From positions 1-37,234 of the forward strand of contig PVXE01000043.1 of NCBI GenBank assembly GCA_014444615.1: a stretch of 37,234 nucleotides of DNA, written 5' to 3'. This document shows positions 14,432-22,011 of this stretch, in pieces. Both the position numbers and the translations under genes were made by a program. A model generated the notes under the pieces. That model was not told the origin of the DNA. It saw only the letters and a program-made list of their open reading frames with translations, and searched no databases. Position 1 is the stretch's first letter, and each line of letters starts with the position of its first letter. The stretch is from Tagaea sp. CACIAM 22H2. GTDB lineage: Bacteria; Pseudomonadota; Alphaproteobacteria; CACIAM-22H2.

Positions 14432-14440
14432 CGCGCCGCC

Positions 14441-15850
14441 ATGAACGAAATTATGACACGCCTGCGCGATCTCGTCGGCCCGGCCGGCTGGCTCGATGCG
14501 CCCGCCGACCTCGCCCCTTACGAGAAGGAGGAGCGCGGCTTGTTCCACGGCAAGGCCCGCGCGGTCGTACGCCCGGCCGACACGCGCGAAGTCGCCGCGG
14601 TGCTGAAGTTTTGTAACGAGCACCGCCTGCCGGTCGTCCCGCAGGGCGGCAATACCGGCCTGGTCGGCGGCGGCGTGCCCGACACGAGCGGCACGCAGAT
14701 CATTCTGTCCCTCGCGCGGCTCGACAAAATCCGGGCGCTCGATCCGGTCAACGATACGATGACGGTCGAAGCGGGCGTCGTCCTTGCCGACATCCAAAAT
14801 CGCGCGGCGGATGCGGACCGGCTGTTCCCGCTATCGCTGGCCGCCGAAGGCTCGTGCCGGATCGGCGGCAATCTGTCGACCAACGCGGGCGGCATCAACG
14901 TGCTGCGCTACGGCATGGCGCGCGATCTGGTGCTCGGCCTCGAAGTCGTGCTCGCCGACGGGCGCGTGCTCGACACGATGACCGGTTTGCGCAAGGACAA
15001 CACGGGCTACGACCTCAAGCAAATCTTCCTCGGCGCCGAAGGCACGCTCGGCATCATCACCGCCGCGGTCTTGAAACTCTTTCCCGCGATGCGCGAGGTC
15101 GAAACCTGCTTCGTCGCTTTGCCCGATCCCAAGGCCGGGATCGAATTGCTCGGCCGCGCGAAGGCGGAAAGCGGCGGCAACGTCCAGGCGTTCGAACTGA
15201 CCGAACGCCGCCTGATCGATTTCGTGCTCGCGCATATTCCGGGCACGGCCGATCCGCTGGCGGAAAAACATCCCTGGTACGCGCTGATCGAATTCGCCGC
15301 CGGCGATCTGGGCGGCGCGCTCAAAGCCATGGTCGAACGCCTGCTCGAACGCGCGATGGAGGACGGCTTGATCCTCGACGCTGCGATCGCGTCGTCCGAG
15401 CAGCAGCGCAAGGCGCTGTGGAAGTTGCGCGAGAGCATGACCGAGGCGCAGAAGCCCGAAGGCGCTTCGATCAAGCACGATATTTCGGTGCCCGTCTCGT
15501 CGGTGCCGGATTTCCTGGCGCGCGGGGCGGCGGCGGTCGAAGCGTTCGTGCCGGGCGCGCGGGTTTGCGCCTTCGGCCATGCGGGCGACGGCAATATCCA
15601 TTTCAATGTCAGCCGCCCGCTCGATTGGGCCGACGACAAATTCCAAGCGCTACGCCACGAGATGAACGCGCGCGTGCATGCGATCGTCGCCGAGTATCGC
15701 GGCTCGATCTCTGCCGAGCACGGCATCGGCATCCTCAAGCGCGACGAGCTGCCGCAGCACAAGGACGCGACCGCGCTTGAGTTGATGCGTACGCTGAAGG
15801 CCGCGTTCGACCCGAACAACATCCTCAATCCCGGCAAGCTGCTGCCCTGA
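14441..15850 (+). CDS. FAD-linked 2-hydroxyacid dehydrogenase (GlcD / D-lactate / D-2-hydroxyglutarate dehydrogenase family)
   Basis: 469 residues. The N-terminal FAD-binding PCMH domain has LPVVPQGGNTGLVGGGVP (about 64-81) and SLAAEGSCRIGGNLSTNAGG (about 130-149). The C-terminal FAD-oxidase domain has CAFGHAGDGNIHFNVS (about 376-391) and ISAEHGIGILKRDELP (about 424-439), which carry conserved His residues of the substrate and metal site. The enzyme oxidises a D-2-hydroxyacid to the 2-oxoacid, passing electrons to an acceptor. The exact substrate (glycolate, D-lactate or D-2-hydroxyglutarate) cannot be read from sequence, but single-gene forms of this length are often the latter two. It is followed after 19 bases by an acyl-CoA dehydrogenase, probably in the same operon. 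Confidence 0.88.
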   Translation: MNEIMTRLRDLVGPAGWLDAPADLAPYEKEERGLFHGKARAVVRPADTREVAAVLKFCNEHRLPVVPQGGNTGLVGGGVPDTSGTQIILSLARLDKIRALDPVNDTMTVEAGVVLADIQNRAADADRLFPLSLAAEGSCRIGGNLSTNAGGINVLRYGMARDLVLGLEVVLADGRVLDTMTGLRKDNTGYDLKQIFLGAEGTLGIITAAVLKLFPAMREVETCFVALPDPKAGIELLGRAKAESGGNVQAFELTERRLIDFVLAHIPGTADPLAEKHPWYALIEFAAGDLGGALKAMVERLLERAMEDGLILDAAIASSEQQRKALWKLRESMTEAQKPEGASIKHDISVPVSSVPDFLARGAAAVEAFVPGARVCAFGHAGDGNIHFNVSRPLDWADDKFQALRHEMNARVHAIVAEYRGSISAEHGIGILKRDELPQHKDATALELMRTLKAAFDPNNILNPGKLLP

Positions 15851-15869
15851 CACCCGCAAGAGGTGCGCG

Positions 15870-17672
15870 ATGGACTACACGGCCCCGATCGACGAAATGC
15901 TGTTCGTGCTCGAAACGCTGGAAGCACCCCAGGCGCTGGCCGGCATACCGGGCGGCGAGCATCTCGACGGCGAAACGGCGCATGCCGTGCTCGACGCCGC
16001 CGGGGTCTTCGCGTCGGGCGAATTGGCGCCGCTGAACCATTCGGGCGACAAAGCGGGGGCCAAGCTCGAAAACGGCGTGGTGCGCACGGCGCCGGGTTTC
16101 GCCGAGGCCTATAAGCGTTTCGTCGACGGCGGCTGGAACGCGGTGCCCTTCGCCGAAGCGCATGGCGGCCAAGGTCTGCCCTGGGCCTTGGCGGTCGCGG
16201 TCACCGAAATGTGGCAGTCCGCCAATCTGGCGTTCGGTTTGTGTCCGTTGTTGTCGCATGGCGCGGTCGAATTGCTGGCCACGCACGGCACGGCCGAACA
16301 GCGCCGGATCTACGTGCCCAAGCTCGTCTCGGGCGCTTGGAGCGGCACGATGAATTTGACCGAGCCGCAGGCCGGGTCGGATGTCGGCGCCATCAAGACG
16401 CGCGCGGTGGCCGATCCCGCCAACGACGGCGCGCTGGGCAAGGCCTATCGCATCACCGGCAATAAAATCTTCATCACCTATGGCGATCACGACATGGCGG
16501 ACAACATCGTCCACATGGTGCTCGCACGCACGCCCGGCGCCCCCGCCGGATCGAAAGGAATTTCGCTGTTCCTGGTGCCGAAATTCCTACCCGCCGGCGC
16601 CGACGGCACGGCGCTGGGCGCCAAGAACGATCTTCGCTGCGTGTCGCTCGAACACAAGCTCGGCATTTCCGCGGCACCGACTTGCGTGATGGCGTTCGGC
16701 GACGATGGCGGCGCGCTGGGCTGGCTGATCGGCGAGGAAAACCGCGGCCTTGAATGCATGTTCATCATGATGAACAACGCGCGGCTTTCCGTCGGCCTGC
16801 AAGGTGTCGCGATCGCCGAGCGCGCCTATCAGAAGGCCGCCGCCTATGCCAAGACGCGCGTGCAAAGCCGCGCGCTGTCGGGCAAGGCGCCCGGCGCCGT
16901 CGCGATCGTCGAACATCCCGACGTTCGGCGCATGCTACTGGATATGAAGGCGCGGCTCGACGCGGCGCGCGCCCTCACCTACGCAGCGCATCTGTCGCTC
17001 GATCTGGCGGCGAAGTCGCCCGACGCCGCGACCCGCGCCTATCACCAGGCGCGCGTCGATCTGCTCACACCCGTCGTCAAGGCCTGGTCGACCGATATCG
17101 GCGTGACGGTCGCCTCGCTCGGCGTCCAGATCCATGGCGGCATGGGCTTCATCGAGGAGACGGGGGCCGCTCAGTATTATCGCGATGCGCGCATCACCCC
17201 GATCTACGAAGGAACGAACGGCATCCAGGCGAACGATCTCGTCTTCCGTAAAATCGGCCGCGACGGCGGGGCGGCGCTCAAAACCTTCCTCGGCGAAATC
17301 GCGGCGATCGAACGCGACCTTGCCGCCACGTCGCATGCCGATCTGGCCCGCTTGCGCGAGATGTTGCCCCCCGCGCGCGAGGCGGTCGCCGCCGCCGGCG
17401 AATTCCTCGCCGGGCTCGCGAAGGCATCGCCCGACACGGCCGCCGCCGGGGCCGTGCCGTTCCTCGACATGCTGGGCACGCTGGCGGGCGGCGCGCTGCT
17501 CGCCAAAAGCGCCATCCTGGCCGCGAAGCGCCCCGCCGATCCGCATACGCGTCGCCGCTTACTTGTGGCGCGGCATTTCGCCGACCATCTTTTGTCCAAG
17601 GTGCCGGGCGCGCTGCATGGCGTGCGTGACGGTGCCGCGTCGGTTTTGGCGGCCCAAGCGGCCGATTTTTAG
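15870..17672 (+). CDS. Acyl-CoA dehydrogenase, long form (DmdC/AcdA-like)
   Basis: 600 residues, longer than the usual 380-400 because of an N-terminal extension (MDYTAPIDEMLFVLETLEAP) and an extra C-terminal helical domain (about 470-600). Both are typical of the DmdC group (3-methylmercaptopropionyl-CoA dehydrogenase) and related enzymes. FAD-binding elements are MNLTEPQAGSDVGAIKT and ITGNKIFITYGDHD; the YEGTNGIQANDLVFRK segment is the conserved C-terminal part of the FAD site. DMSP-derived methylmercaptopropionyl-CoA is one possible substrate; medium or long acyl-CoAs are equally possible as no dmdB/dmdD genes are nearby. AAGAGG lies about 9 bases before the ATG. A good terminator follows at 17757. 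Confidence 0.88.
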   Translation: MDYTAPIDEMLFVLETLEAPQALAGIPGGEHLDGETAHAVLDAAGVFASGELAPLNHSGDKAGAKLENGVVRTAPGFAEAYKRFVDGGWNAVPFAEAHGGQGLPWALAVAVTEMWQSANLAFGLCPLLSHGAVELLATHGTAEQRRIYVPKLVSGAWSGTMNLTEPQAGSDVGAIKTRAVADPANDGALGKAYRITGNKIFITYGDHDMADNIVHMVLARTPGAPAGSKGISLFLVPKFLPAGADGTALGAKNDLRCVSLEHKLGISAAPTCVMAFGDDGGALGWLIGEENRGLECMFIMMNNARLSVGLQGVAIAERAYQKAAAYAKTRVQSRALSGKAPGAVAIVEHPDVRRMLLDMKARLDAARALTYAAHLSLDLAAKSPDAATRAYHQARVDLLTPVVKAWSTDIGVTVASLGVQIHGGMGFIEETGAAQYYRDARITPIYEGTNGIQANDLVFRKIGRDGGAALKTFLGEIAAIERDLAATSHADLARLREMLPPAREAVAAAGEFLAGLAKASPDTAAAGAVPFLDMLGTLAGGALLAKSAILAAKRPADPHTRRRLLVARHFADHLLSKVPGALHGVRDGAASVLAAQAADF

Positions 17673-17714
17673 CCACAGCACGCGAGGAATCTTGGGGACA
17701 GGCTCAAAATTTTC

Positions 17715-17740
17715 TTGAACCCAGGGAAATTTGCGTTCAA
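17715..17740. repeat. TTGAAC-N14-GTTCAA inverted repeat in the speD upstream region
   Basis: TTGAAC (17715-17720) and GTTCAA (17735-17740) form a 6-bp inverted repeat in a conspicuously AT-rich stretch (about 17705-17757) of the 171-base gap between the acyl-CoA dehydrogenase and speD. The AT-rich stretch is the best place for the speD promoter, and the repeat could be an operator. No convincing -35/-10 pair is seen. Confidence 0.3.
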
Positions 17741-17756
17741 AAACCGAGTCATAAGC

Positions 17757-17795
17757 ACGGGGTGGCCGGCGTTAGAGTCGTCCGCCCCGTTTTTT
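17757..17795 (+). terminator. Intrinsic terminator upstream of speD
   Basis: ACGGGGTGG (17757-17765) pairs with CCGCCCCGT (17782-17790), allowing one G-T pair, and the stem extends further with one mismatch. It is followed directly by a run of six T (17790-17795). It can end the dehydrogenase transcript. Since it lies 49 bases before speD and after the AT-rich promoter candidate, it could instead be an attenuator in the speD leader. Confidence 0.75.
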
Positions 17796-17843
17796 CAATC
17801 GTGTCCCCGTCCGATGGGGATGGTTTGGAGGTGTGGGCAAGGA

Positions 17844-18350
17844 ATGGCAAAAAACTCCGTACTGCGCAATTTGAAGGTCGTCACCGGTGATGCCCGTGAC
17901 GCCTCCCCCAAATCCCTCAAGGCGCAGTCGGCTGATCAGCCGGTCCTGTCCACACATGCTCCCGTCGAAACGGTCGCCAAGGATCACTTCATCGAGCGCA
18001 ACGGCGTGAAATACGCCGGTACCCATTTGCTCATCGAGCTGTGGGGCGCGAAGAACCTGGGCGACAGCGCGCTGACCGAAGCCGCGTTGCGCGAAGGGGC
18101 GGTCACCGCCGGCGCGACGATCCTGCATTGCCACCTGCACCATTTCGGGCCGAATGCCGGCCTGTCGGGCGTGCTGGTGCTGGCGGAAAGCCACATCTCG
18201 ATCCACACCTGGCCGGAGCGCGAATACGCCGCGATCGACGTGTTCATGTGCGGCGTGTGCGATCCCTATCAGGCGATCCCGGCGATCAAGCGCGCCTTCG
18301 AGCCGACCTCGATCCAGGTCGTCGAAAGCCGCCGCGGCATCATGGCCTGA
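17844..18350 (+). CDS. speD: S-adenosylmethionine decarboxylase proenzyme
   Basis: 168 residues. SpeD supplies the aminopropyl donor for spermidine by decarboxylating SAM and uses a pyruvoyl group formed by self-cleavage. The cleavage site is Glu115-Ser116 in LVLAESHISIHTWPE, and GTHLLIELWGAKNL and the FMCGVCDP segment are conserved in class 1b bacterial/archaeal enzymes. It carries about 45 extra N-terminal residues (MAKNSVLRNLKVVTGDARDA...) before the core compared with the roughly 120-130-residue class. No Met occurs between residue 1 and the core, so the extension may be real. GGAGG lies 12 bases upstream of the ATG. It pairs functionally with speE downstream. Confidence 0.93.
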   Translation: MAKNSVLRNLKVVTGDARDASPKSLKAQSADQPVLSTHAPVETVAKDHFIERNGVKYAGTHLLIELWGAKNLGDSALTEAALREGAVTAGATILHCHLHHFGPNAGLSGVLVLAESHISIHTWPEREYAAIDVFMCGVCDPYQAIPAIKRAFEPTSIQVVESRRGIMA

Positions 18351-18377
18351 CCGGCGTCCCGACCGCATATTTGGAAG

Positions 18378-18403
18378 GGGCGGTCCGTCGCGACCGCCCT
18401 TTT
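18378..18403 (+). terminator. Intrinsic terminator between speD and speE
   Basis: GGGCGGTC (18378-18385) and GACCGCCC (18392-18399) form a perfect 8-bp GC-rich stem with a 6-base loop, followed by TTTT (18400-18403). It lies between two genes of one pathway, 19 bases before speE. It should lower speE expression relative to speD, or be conditional. Confidence 0.75.
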
Positions 18404-18421
18404 CGTTTCCGGAGTAGTGCT

Positions 18422-19279
18422 ATGACCGACAAGAAGTCCTGGTTCAAGGAAACGCTGTACCCGTCCGTGGCGCAGACCTACGCGATGGACAAGGTGCTAT
18501 TTCGCGAGCGGTCGGAACACCAGGATCTCGTGATCTTCGAAAACGCGATCTACGGACGCGTTCTGGCGCTGGACGGCGCCATCCAGGTCACGACGCGCGA
18601 CGAGTTCGTCTATCACGAGATGATGACCCATGTGCCGATTCTGGCGCACGGCAAGGCCAAGCGCGTGCTGATCATCGGCGGCGGCGATGGCGGCATTTTG
18701 CGCGAAACGCTGCGCCACAAATCGGTCAAGCACGTGACGATGGTCGAGATCGACCGCGCCGTGGTCGATATGTGCCTAAAATGGATGCCGTCGATCGCCG
18801 GCAAATCCTTCGCCGACAAGCGGGTGAACTTGGTCATCACCGACGGCGCCAAATTCGTCGAGGAAACGACGGCGAAATTCGACGTGGTGATCGTCGATTC
18901 GACCGATCCCGTCGGCCCCGGCGAAGTGCTGTTCACGGAACGCTTCTACAAAGCCTGCGCCAAACTGTTGACCAAGGGCGGCATTCTGGTGAACCAGAAC
19001 GGCGTGCCCTTCCTGCAAGGCGACGAGATCACGATGACGTATCGCCGCCGACGCAAGGCGTTCAAGGTCGCGTCGTTCTATGTCGCGGCGATCCCGTCCT
19101 ATTACGGCGGGTTCATGGCGTTGGGCTGGGCGACGGATGACGCGAAAGCGTCGAAGCTGCCGGTGGCGACGATCGCCAAGCGCTTCGCCAAGGCGGGCAT
19201 CAAGACGAAATACTACACGCCCGAAATCCACGCGGGCTGCTTCGCCCTGCCCGCTTTCGCGGCCGCCTATATCCGATAA
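18422..19279 (+). CDS. speE: Spermidine synthase (polyamine aminopropyltransferase)
   Basis: 285 residues, normal length. It transfers the aminopropyl group from decarboxylated SAM to putrescine. Motifs seen are the N-terminal beta domain ending in LALDGAIQVTTRDEFVYHEM, the nucleotide-binding GGGDGGILRETLRH, the acidic turn VEIDRAVVD, the catalytic DSTDPVGPGEVLFT, and the substrate-loop residues in YVAAIPSYYGGFMALGWA. The chosen ATG has GGAG about 8 bases upstream; the reading frame upstream overlaps speD in another frame and is not coding. It is adjacent to the convergent pentapeptide-repeat gene with no spacer. Confidence 0.95.
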   Translation: MTDKKSWFKETLYPSVAQTYAMDKVLFRERSEHQDLVIFENAIYGRVLALDGAIQVTTRDEFVYHEMMTHVPILAHGKAKRVLIIGGGDGGILRETLRHKSVKHVTMVEIDRAVVDMCLKWMPSIAGKSFADKRVNLVITDGAKFVEETTAKFDVVIVDSTDPVGPGEVLFTERFYKACAKLLTKGGILVNQNGVPFLQGDEITMTYRRRRKAFKVASFYVAAIPSYYGGFMALGWATDDAKASKLPVATIAKRFAKAGIKTKYYTPEIHAGCFALPAFAAAYIR

Positions 19280-20572
19280 CTAGCGGCGCATGATGGCGCC
19301 GGCGATGTCGGCCCCGTCGCTCTTGGCGAGCGATAGGTCGACATCGAGCAGGATCGCGTCGCGCAAGATCGAGCGCGTGAAATTCGCGTCCAGCACGTTG
19401 GCGCGGTGAAGATTGGCGCCGGCGAAATCGGCGTCCTGGAAATTCGCGTCGGCCAGATTGGCGGGCCACAAACGGCCCGACGGCTGGCCGTTGGGCATCG
19501 GCATGTTGACCGGCGCCAGCGAAGCCTTGGCGAACGTCGCGCCTTGCGCGTCGCAATGGCTGAGATTGGCGCCGTTGAAATTCGCCTCCGCGCAATTGGC
19601 GCCTTTGAGATCGGCGCCCGACAGATCGCTCATGATCATCTGGCAGCGCACGAGCTTCGTGCCGGCGAGCTTCGCCCCCGTCAGCGTGGCGCCGGAGAGA
19701 TTGGCGTTGGAGAAATCCAGCCCCGACAGATCGGCTTTGGTGAAATCGGCGCGGCGGCCCAAGCGGCCCTCCGACTTGATCCACAAGGCGTGATCGCGCA
19801 GCTGCGACTGCACGGCGTCGGAAAGCTGTTCGGCCTCGACCGCCAGATTGGCGCCTTGCGTATTGGCGCGGGAAAGATCCACGCCAGCCAGGATCGCGCC
19901 GATCATATTGGCGTCGCGCAGATCCGCGCCGTCCATGATGGCGCCGGACAGGTCCACGCCTTTGAGATTGGCGCCGGCGAGATTGGCGCCCATGACGTTG
20001 GCGCCCTTCAAGATGGCGCCTTCCATATTGGCGCGCGGCATCGAGGCGAGTTCGAGATTGCAACCGGCCAGCTTGGCGCCGGTGCAATCCGCCTCGGTCA
20101 GATTGGCTTTGGACAGATCGGCGCCTTGCGCATTGGCCTTGGCCAGAATCGCCTGTTCGAGATCGGAGCCCTGCAGATCGGCTGAAACCAGCGCGATCCC
20201 GTCGCCGCGGCGCGACTGCATCAGCGTGCCGCCGCGCAGATCGGCGCCGCGAAGATTGGCGCCGCGCAAACGGCAGCCGCGCAGATAGGCGCCGCGCAGA
20301 TCGGCCTTCGCGAGGTTGGACAGGCTCAAATCCGCGCGATCGAAATTGGCGGCGAACAGGTCCGCTTCCGACAAATCCGCACCCGCTAGCACCGCGCGGG
20401 ACAGATTGGCGCCCGGCAACTTCGCCTGACGCAGATTGGCACGCGTCAGCGACACGCCGTGCAAATCGGCGAGCGTCAGGTTGGCGCGCACGCCCCCCGG
20501 CTTTCGGTTCAGGAATTTTTCGTGGTCCGAAAGGATCTTGACGATTTCTTGCGGACTAAGCGGACCCGGCAT
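19280..20572 (-). CDS. Large pentapeptide-repeat protein, two capped solenoids
   Basis: 430 residues made almost wholly of A(D/N)LxX pentapeptide repeats, which fold as a right-handed quadrilateral beta-helix. An N-terminal helical cap (LSPQEIVKILSDHEKFL) leads through GGVRANLTLADL into the first solenoid (about 28-243). The repeats stop at about 244-274, where a second cap-like stretch (DHALWIKSEGRLGRRADF) resembling residues 16-35 starts another solenoid (275-350). A shorter break at 352-370 precedes the last repeats. At DNA level the repeats show as recurring GGCGCCAATC. No transmembrane segment or signal peptide is evident. Function unknown; gyrase-protecting Qnr-like proteins are smaller, so that role is not supported. 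Confidence 0.88.
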   Translation of the reverse strand: MPGPLSPQEIVKILSDHEKFLNRKPGGVRANLTLADLHGVSLTRANLRQAKLPGANLSRAVLAGADLSEADLFAANFDRADLSLSNLAKADLRGAYLRGCRLRGANLRGADLRGGTLMQSRRGDGIALVSADLQGSDLEQAILAKANAQGADLSKANLTEADCTGAKLAGCNLELASMPRANMEGAILKGANVMGANLAGANLKGVDLSGAIMDGADLRDANMIGAILAGVDLSRANTQGANLAVEAEQLSDAVQSQLRDHALWIKSEGRLGRRADFTKADLSGLDFSNANLSGATLTGAKLAGTKLVRCQMIMSDLSGADLKGANCAEANFNGANLSHCDAQGATFAKASLAPVNMPMPNGQPSGRLWPANLADANFQDADFAGANLHRANVLDANFTRSILRDAILLDVDLSLAKSDGADIAGAIMRR

Positions 20573-20616
20573 GTATTGGTCTTAAGGGGAAACCTGGACG
20601 ATTCAAAGACCCTAAA

Positions 20617-21936
20617 TCACCCCCGCCGGGGCGGCAAGCGTCCCCGCCCCAGGCCCCGGCCCTTTCGGATGGCCGATAGCCCGAATTTATCGCGAACGGC
20701 GTCGATCGCCTTCTCGACCTTCGCCGAACGGGGGTCGTCCGGGCCTTTTGCGGGTTCGACCCCGAAAAGGTCGCTCTGAGGCTCTGGCTCGCTCCCCGGC
20801 TCGGCCAATTCGCTCGCCCCCACCCCGATCAGGCGATAGCGCCGCCGCCGGTCGCGGGCGACCTCCTTGCGCAGCATGTCGTCCGCCGCCCGAAACAATG
20901 TGTCGGCCAACTGGGTACCGGCGGCCAGGGTCGTGCGGCGTGTCAGAATCTGGAAATTCGAGGTTTTGAGCTTCAACTGGACGGTCCGCCCCGCCAGATG
21001 ATGCTTTTTGAGGCGATAGGCGACTTCTTCCGCCAGCGGCCAAAGCTCGCCCGAAAGTTCCTCGGCATCGCCCAAATCGCGGGCGAAAGTCGTCTCGGCC
21101 GAGATCGACTTGGCTTCGCGCTCGGGCTCGACCGCGCGACTGTCGCGCCCTTCGGCCATCGCGAACAGCCATTTGCCCGTGTCGGCATAGCGCGCCGCAA
21201 GCTCGCGCTCGCCCGCACGCTGCAAATCGGCGACGGAGACGAAGCCGTCCTCGGCCAGCCGCGCGCCCAGTTTCGGCCCCACACCGGGCAGCACGCGGAT
21301 CGAACGCGTGGCCAAGAATGCGCGCGCCTCCGCCCGGCCGATCACGCCGAAGCCGCGCGGCTTCTCAAGTTCGGAGGCGAGTTTCGCGATCAGCTTGTTG
21401 GGCGCCAGGCCGACCGACACGGTGATGCCGATCTCGACCTCGATCCGCTTGGCGATGCGCGCGAGCGTCGCCGCCGGGGTCGCGTGATGGAGTTTTTCCG
21501 TGCCCGACAGATCGAGAAACGCCTCGTCCAGCGACAGGCTTTCGACCAGCGGCGTCGTTTCCTCGAAAATCGCCTTCACCTGGCGCGACACGCCCGCGTA
21601 TTTCGCCATGTCGGGGCGCAGGATCACGGCGTGCGGGCAGAGTTCGCGCGCCTTGAACATCGGCATCGCCGAGCGAACGCCGAATTTGCGTGCGATATAG
21701 CAGGCGGTCGAAACGACGCCGCGCGTACCCCCGCCGATGATCAGCGCTTTGTCGCGCAAGCTGGGATCGTCGCGTTTCTCGACCGACGCGTAGAACGCGT
21801 CGCAATCGATATGCGCGAGGCTCAGCGTGTCGAGCTCGGGGTGGCGGACGATGCGCGCCGAGCCGCACGCGGCACAGCGCAATGCCGCCGCATCCTCGAT
21901 CCGCGCGAAACAATCCCGGCACAGCCCTGGAGTCAT
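20617..21936 (-). CDS. dinB: DNA polymerase IV with N-terminal Cys4 motif
   Basis: 439 residues of the Y-family error-prone polymerase. Catalytic metal residues are Asp44 (HIDCDAFYASV) and Asp137/Glu138 (SLSLDEAFLDL). The steric region is GVVSTACYIARKFGVRSAMP, the HhH segment is IRVLPGVGPKLGARL, and the little-finger domain ends before a Glu/Pro-rich linker and the C-terminal QSDLFG-like clamp-binding motif (about residue 395). The first 25 residues hold Cys6, Cys9, Cys21 and Cys24, spaced like a small zinc ribbon, which canonical E. coli DinB lacks. No GTTC-N7-GTTC LexA box was seen in the 75-base upstream gap. Confidence 0.94.
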   Translation of the reverse strand: MTPGLCRDCFARIEDAAALRCAACGSARIVRHPELDTLSLAHIDCDAFYASVEKRDDPSLRDKALIIGGGTRGVVSTACYIARKFGVRSAMPMFKARELCPHAVILRPDMAKYAGVSRQVKAIFEETTPLVESLSLDEAFLDLSGTEKLHHATPAATLARIAKRIEVEIGITVSVGLAPNKLIAKLASELEKPRGFGVIGRAEARAFLATRSIRVLPGVGPKLGARLAEDGFVSVADLQRAGERELAARYADTGKWLFAMAEGRDSRAVEPEREAKSISAETTFARDLGDAEELSGELWPLAEEVAYRLKKHHLAGRTVQLKLKTSNFQILTRRTTLAAGTQLADTLFRAADDMLRKEVARDRRRRYRLIGVGASELAEPGSEPEPQSDLFGVEPAKGPDDPRSAKVEKAIDAVRDKFGLSAIRKGRGLGRGRLPPRRG

Positions 21937-21958
21937 ACTTGCATCATAACCGCCCTTC

Positions 21959-21978
21959 GCGGCCGCACGGGAGGCCGC
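21959..21978. repeat. GCGGCC/GGCCGC inverted repeat in the dinB-carbamoylase divergent gap
   Basis: GCGGCC (21959-21964) and GGCCGC (21973-21978) form a 6-bp inverted repeat with an 8-base loop in the 75-base gap between the divergent starts of dinB and the carbamoylase. It could be an operator or chance GC palindrome. TATGGT at 21979-21984 with TTCGCG 17 bases upstream is the only promoter-like pair on the plus strand, and it is weak. Confidence 0.25.
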
Positions 21979-22011
21979 TATGGTGTCAACAAACCGCTAC
22001 AGGATTCCGTC

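Noticed and set aside
14139..14444. 101-residue plus-strand frame through the intergenic hairpin region
   Set aside because: It starts inside the GNAT gene on the other strand, lacks a ribosome site and recognisable motifs, and runs through stem-loop structures; non-coding RNA fits better.
15870..17672. Dimethylsulfoniopropionate degradation operon
   Set aside because: Only the DmdC-like dehydrogenase is present; no DmdA, DmdB or DmdD homologue is near, so the substrate is left open.
19280..20572. Tandem DNA repeat or mobile-element array from the recurring GGCGCCAATC units
   Set aside because: The repeats are in frame and encode GAN(L) pentapeptides of one intact gene; they are a protein feature.
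21937..22011. SOS box and TTGACA...TATGAT promoter for dinB
   Set aside because: No LexA pattern is seen, and the TTGACA and TATGAT on the minus strand are over 30 bases apart, too far for one promoter.
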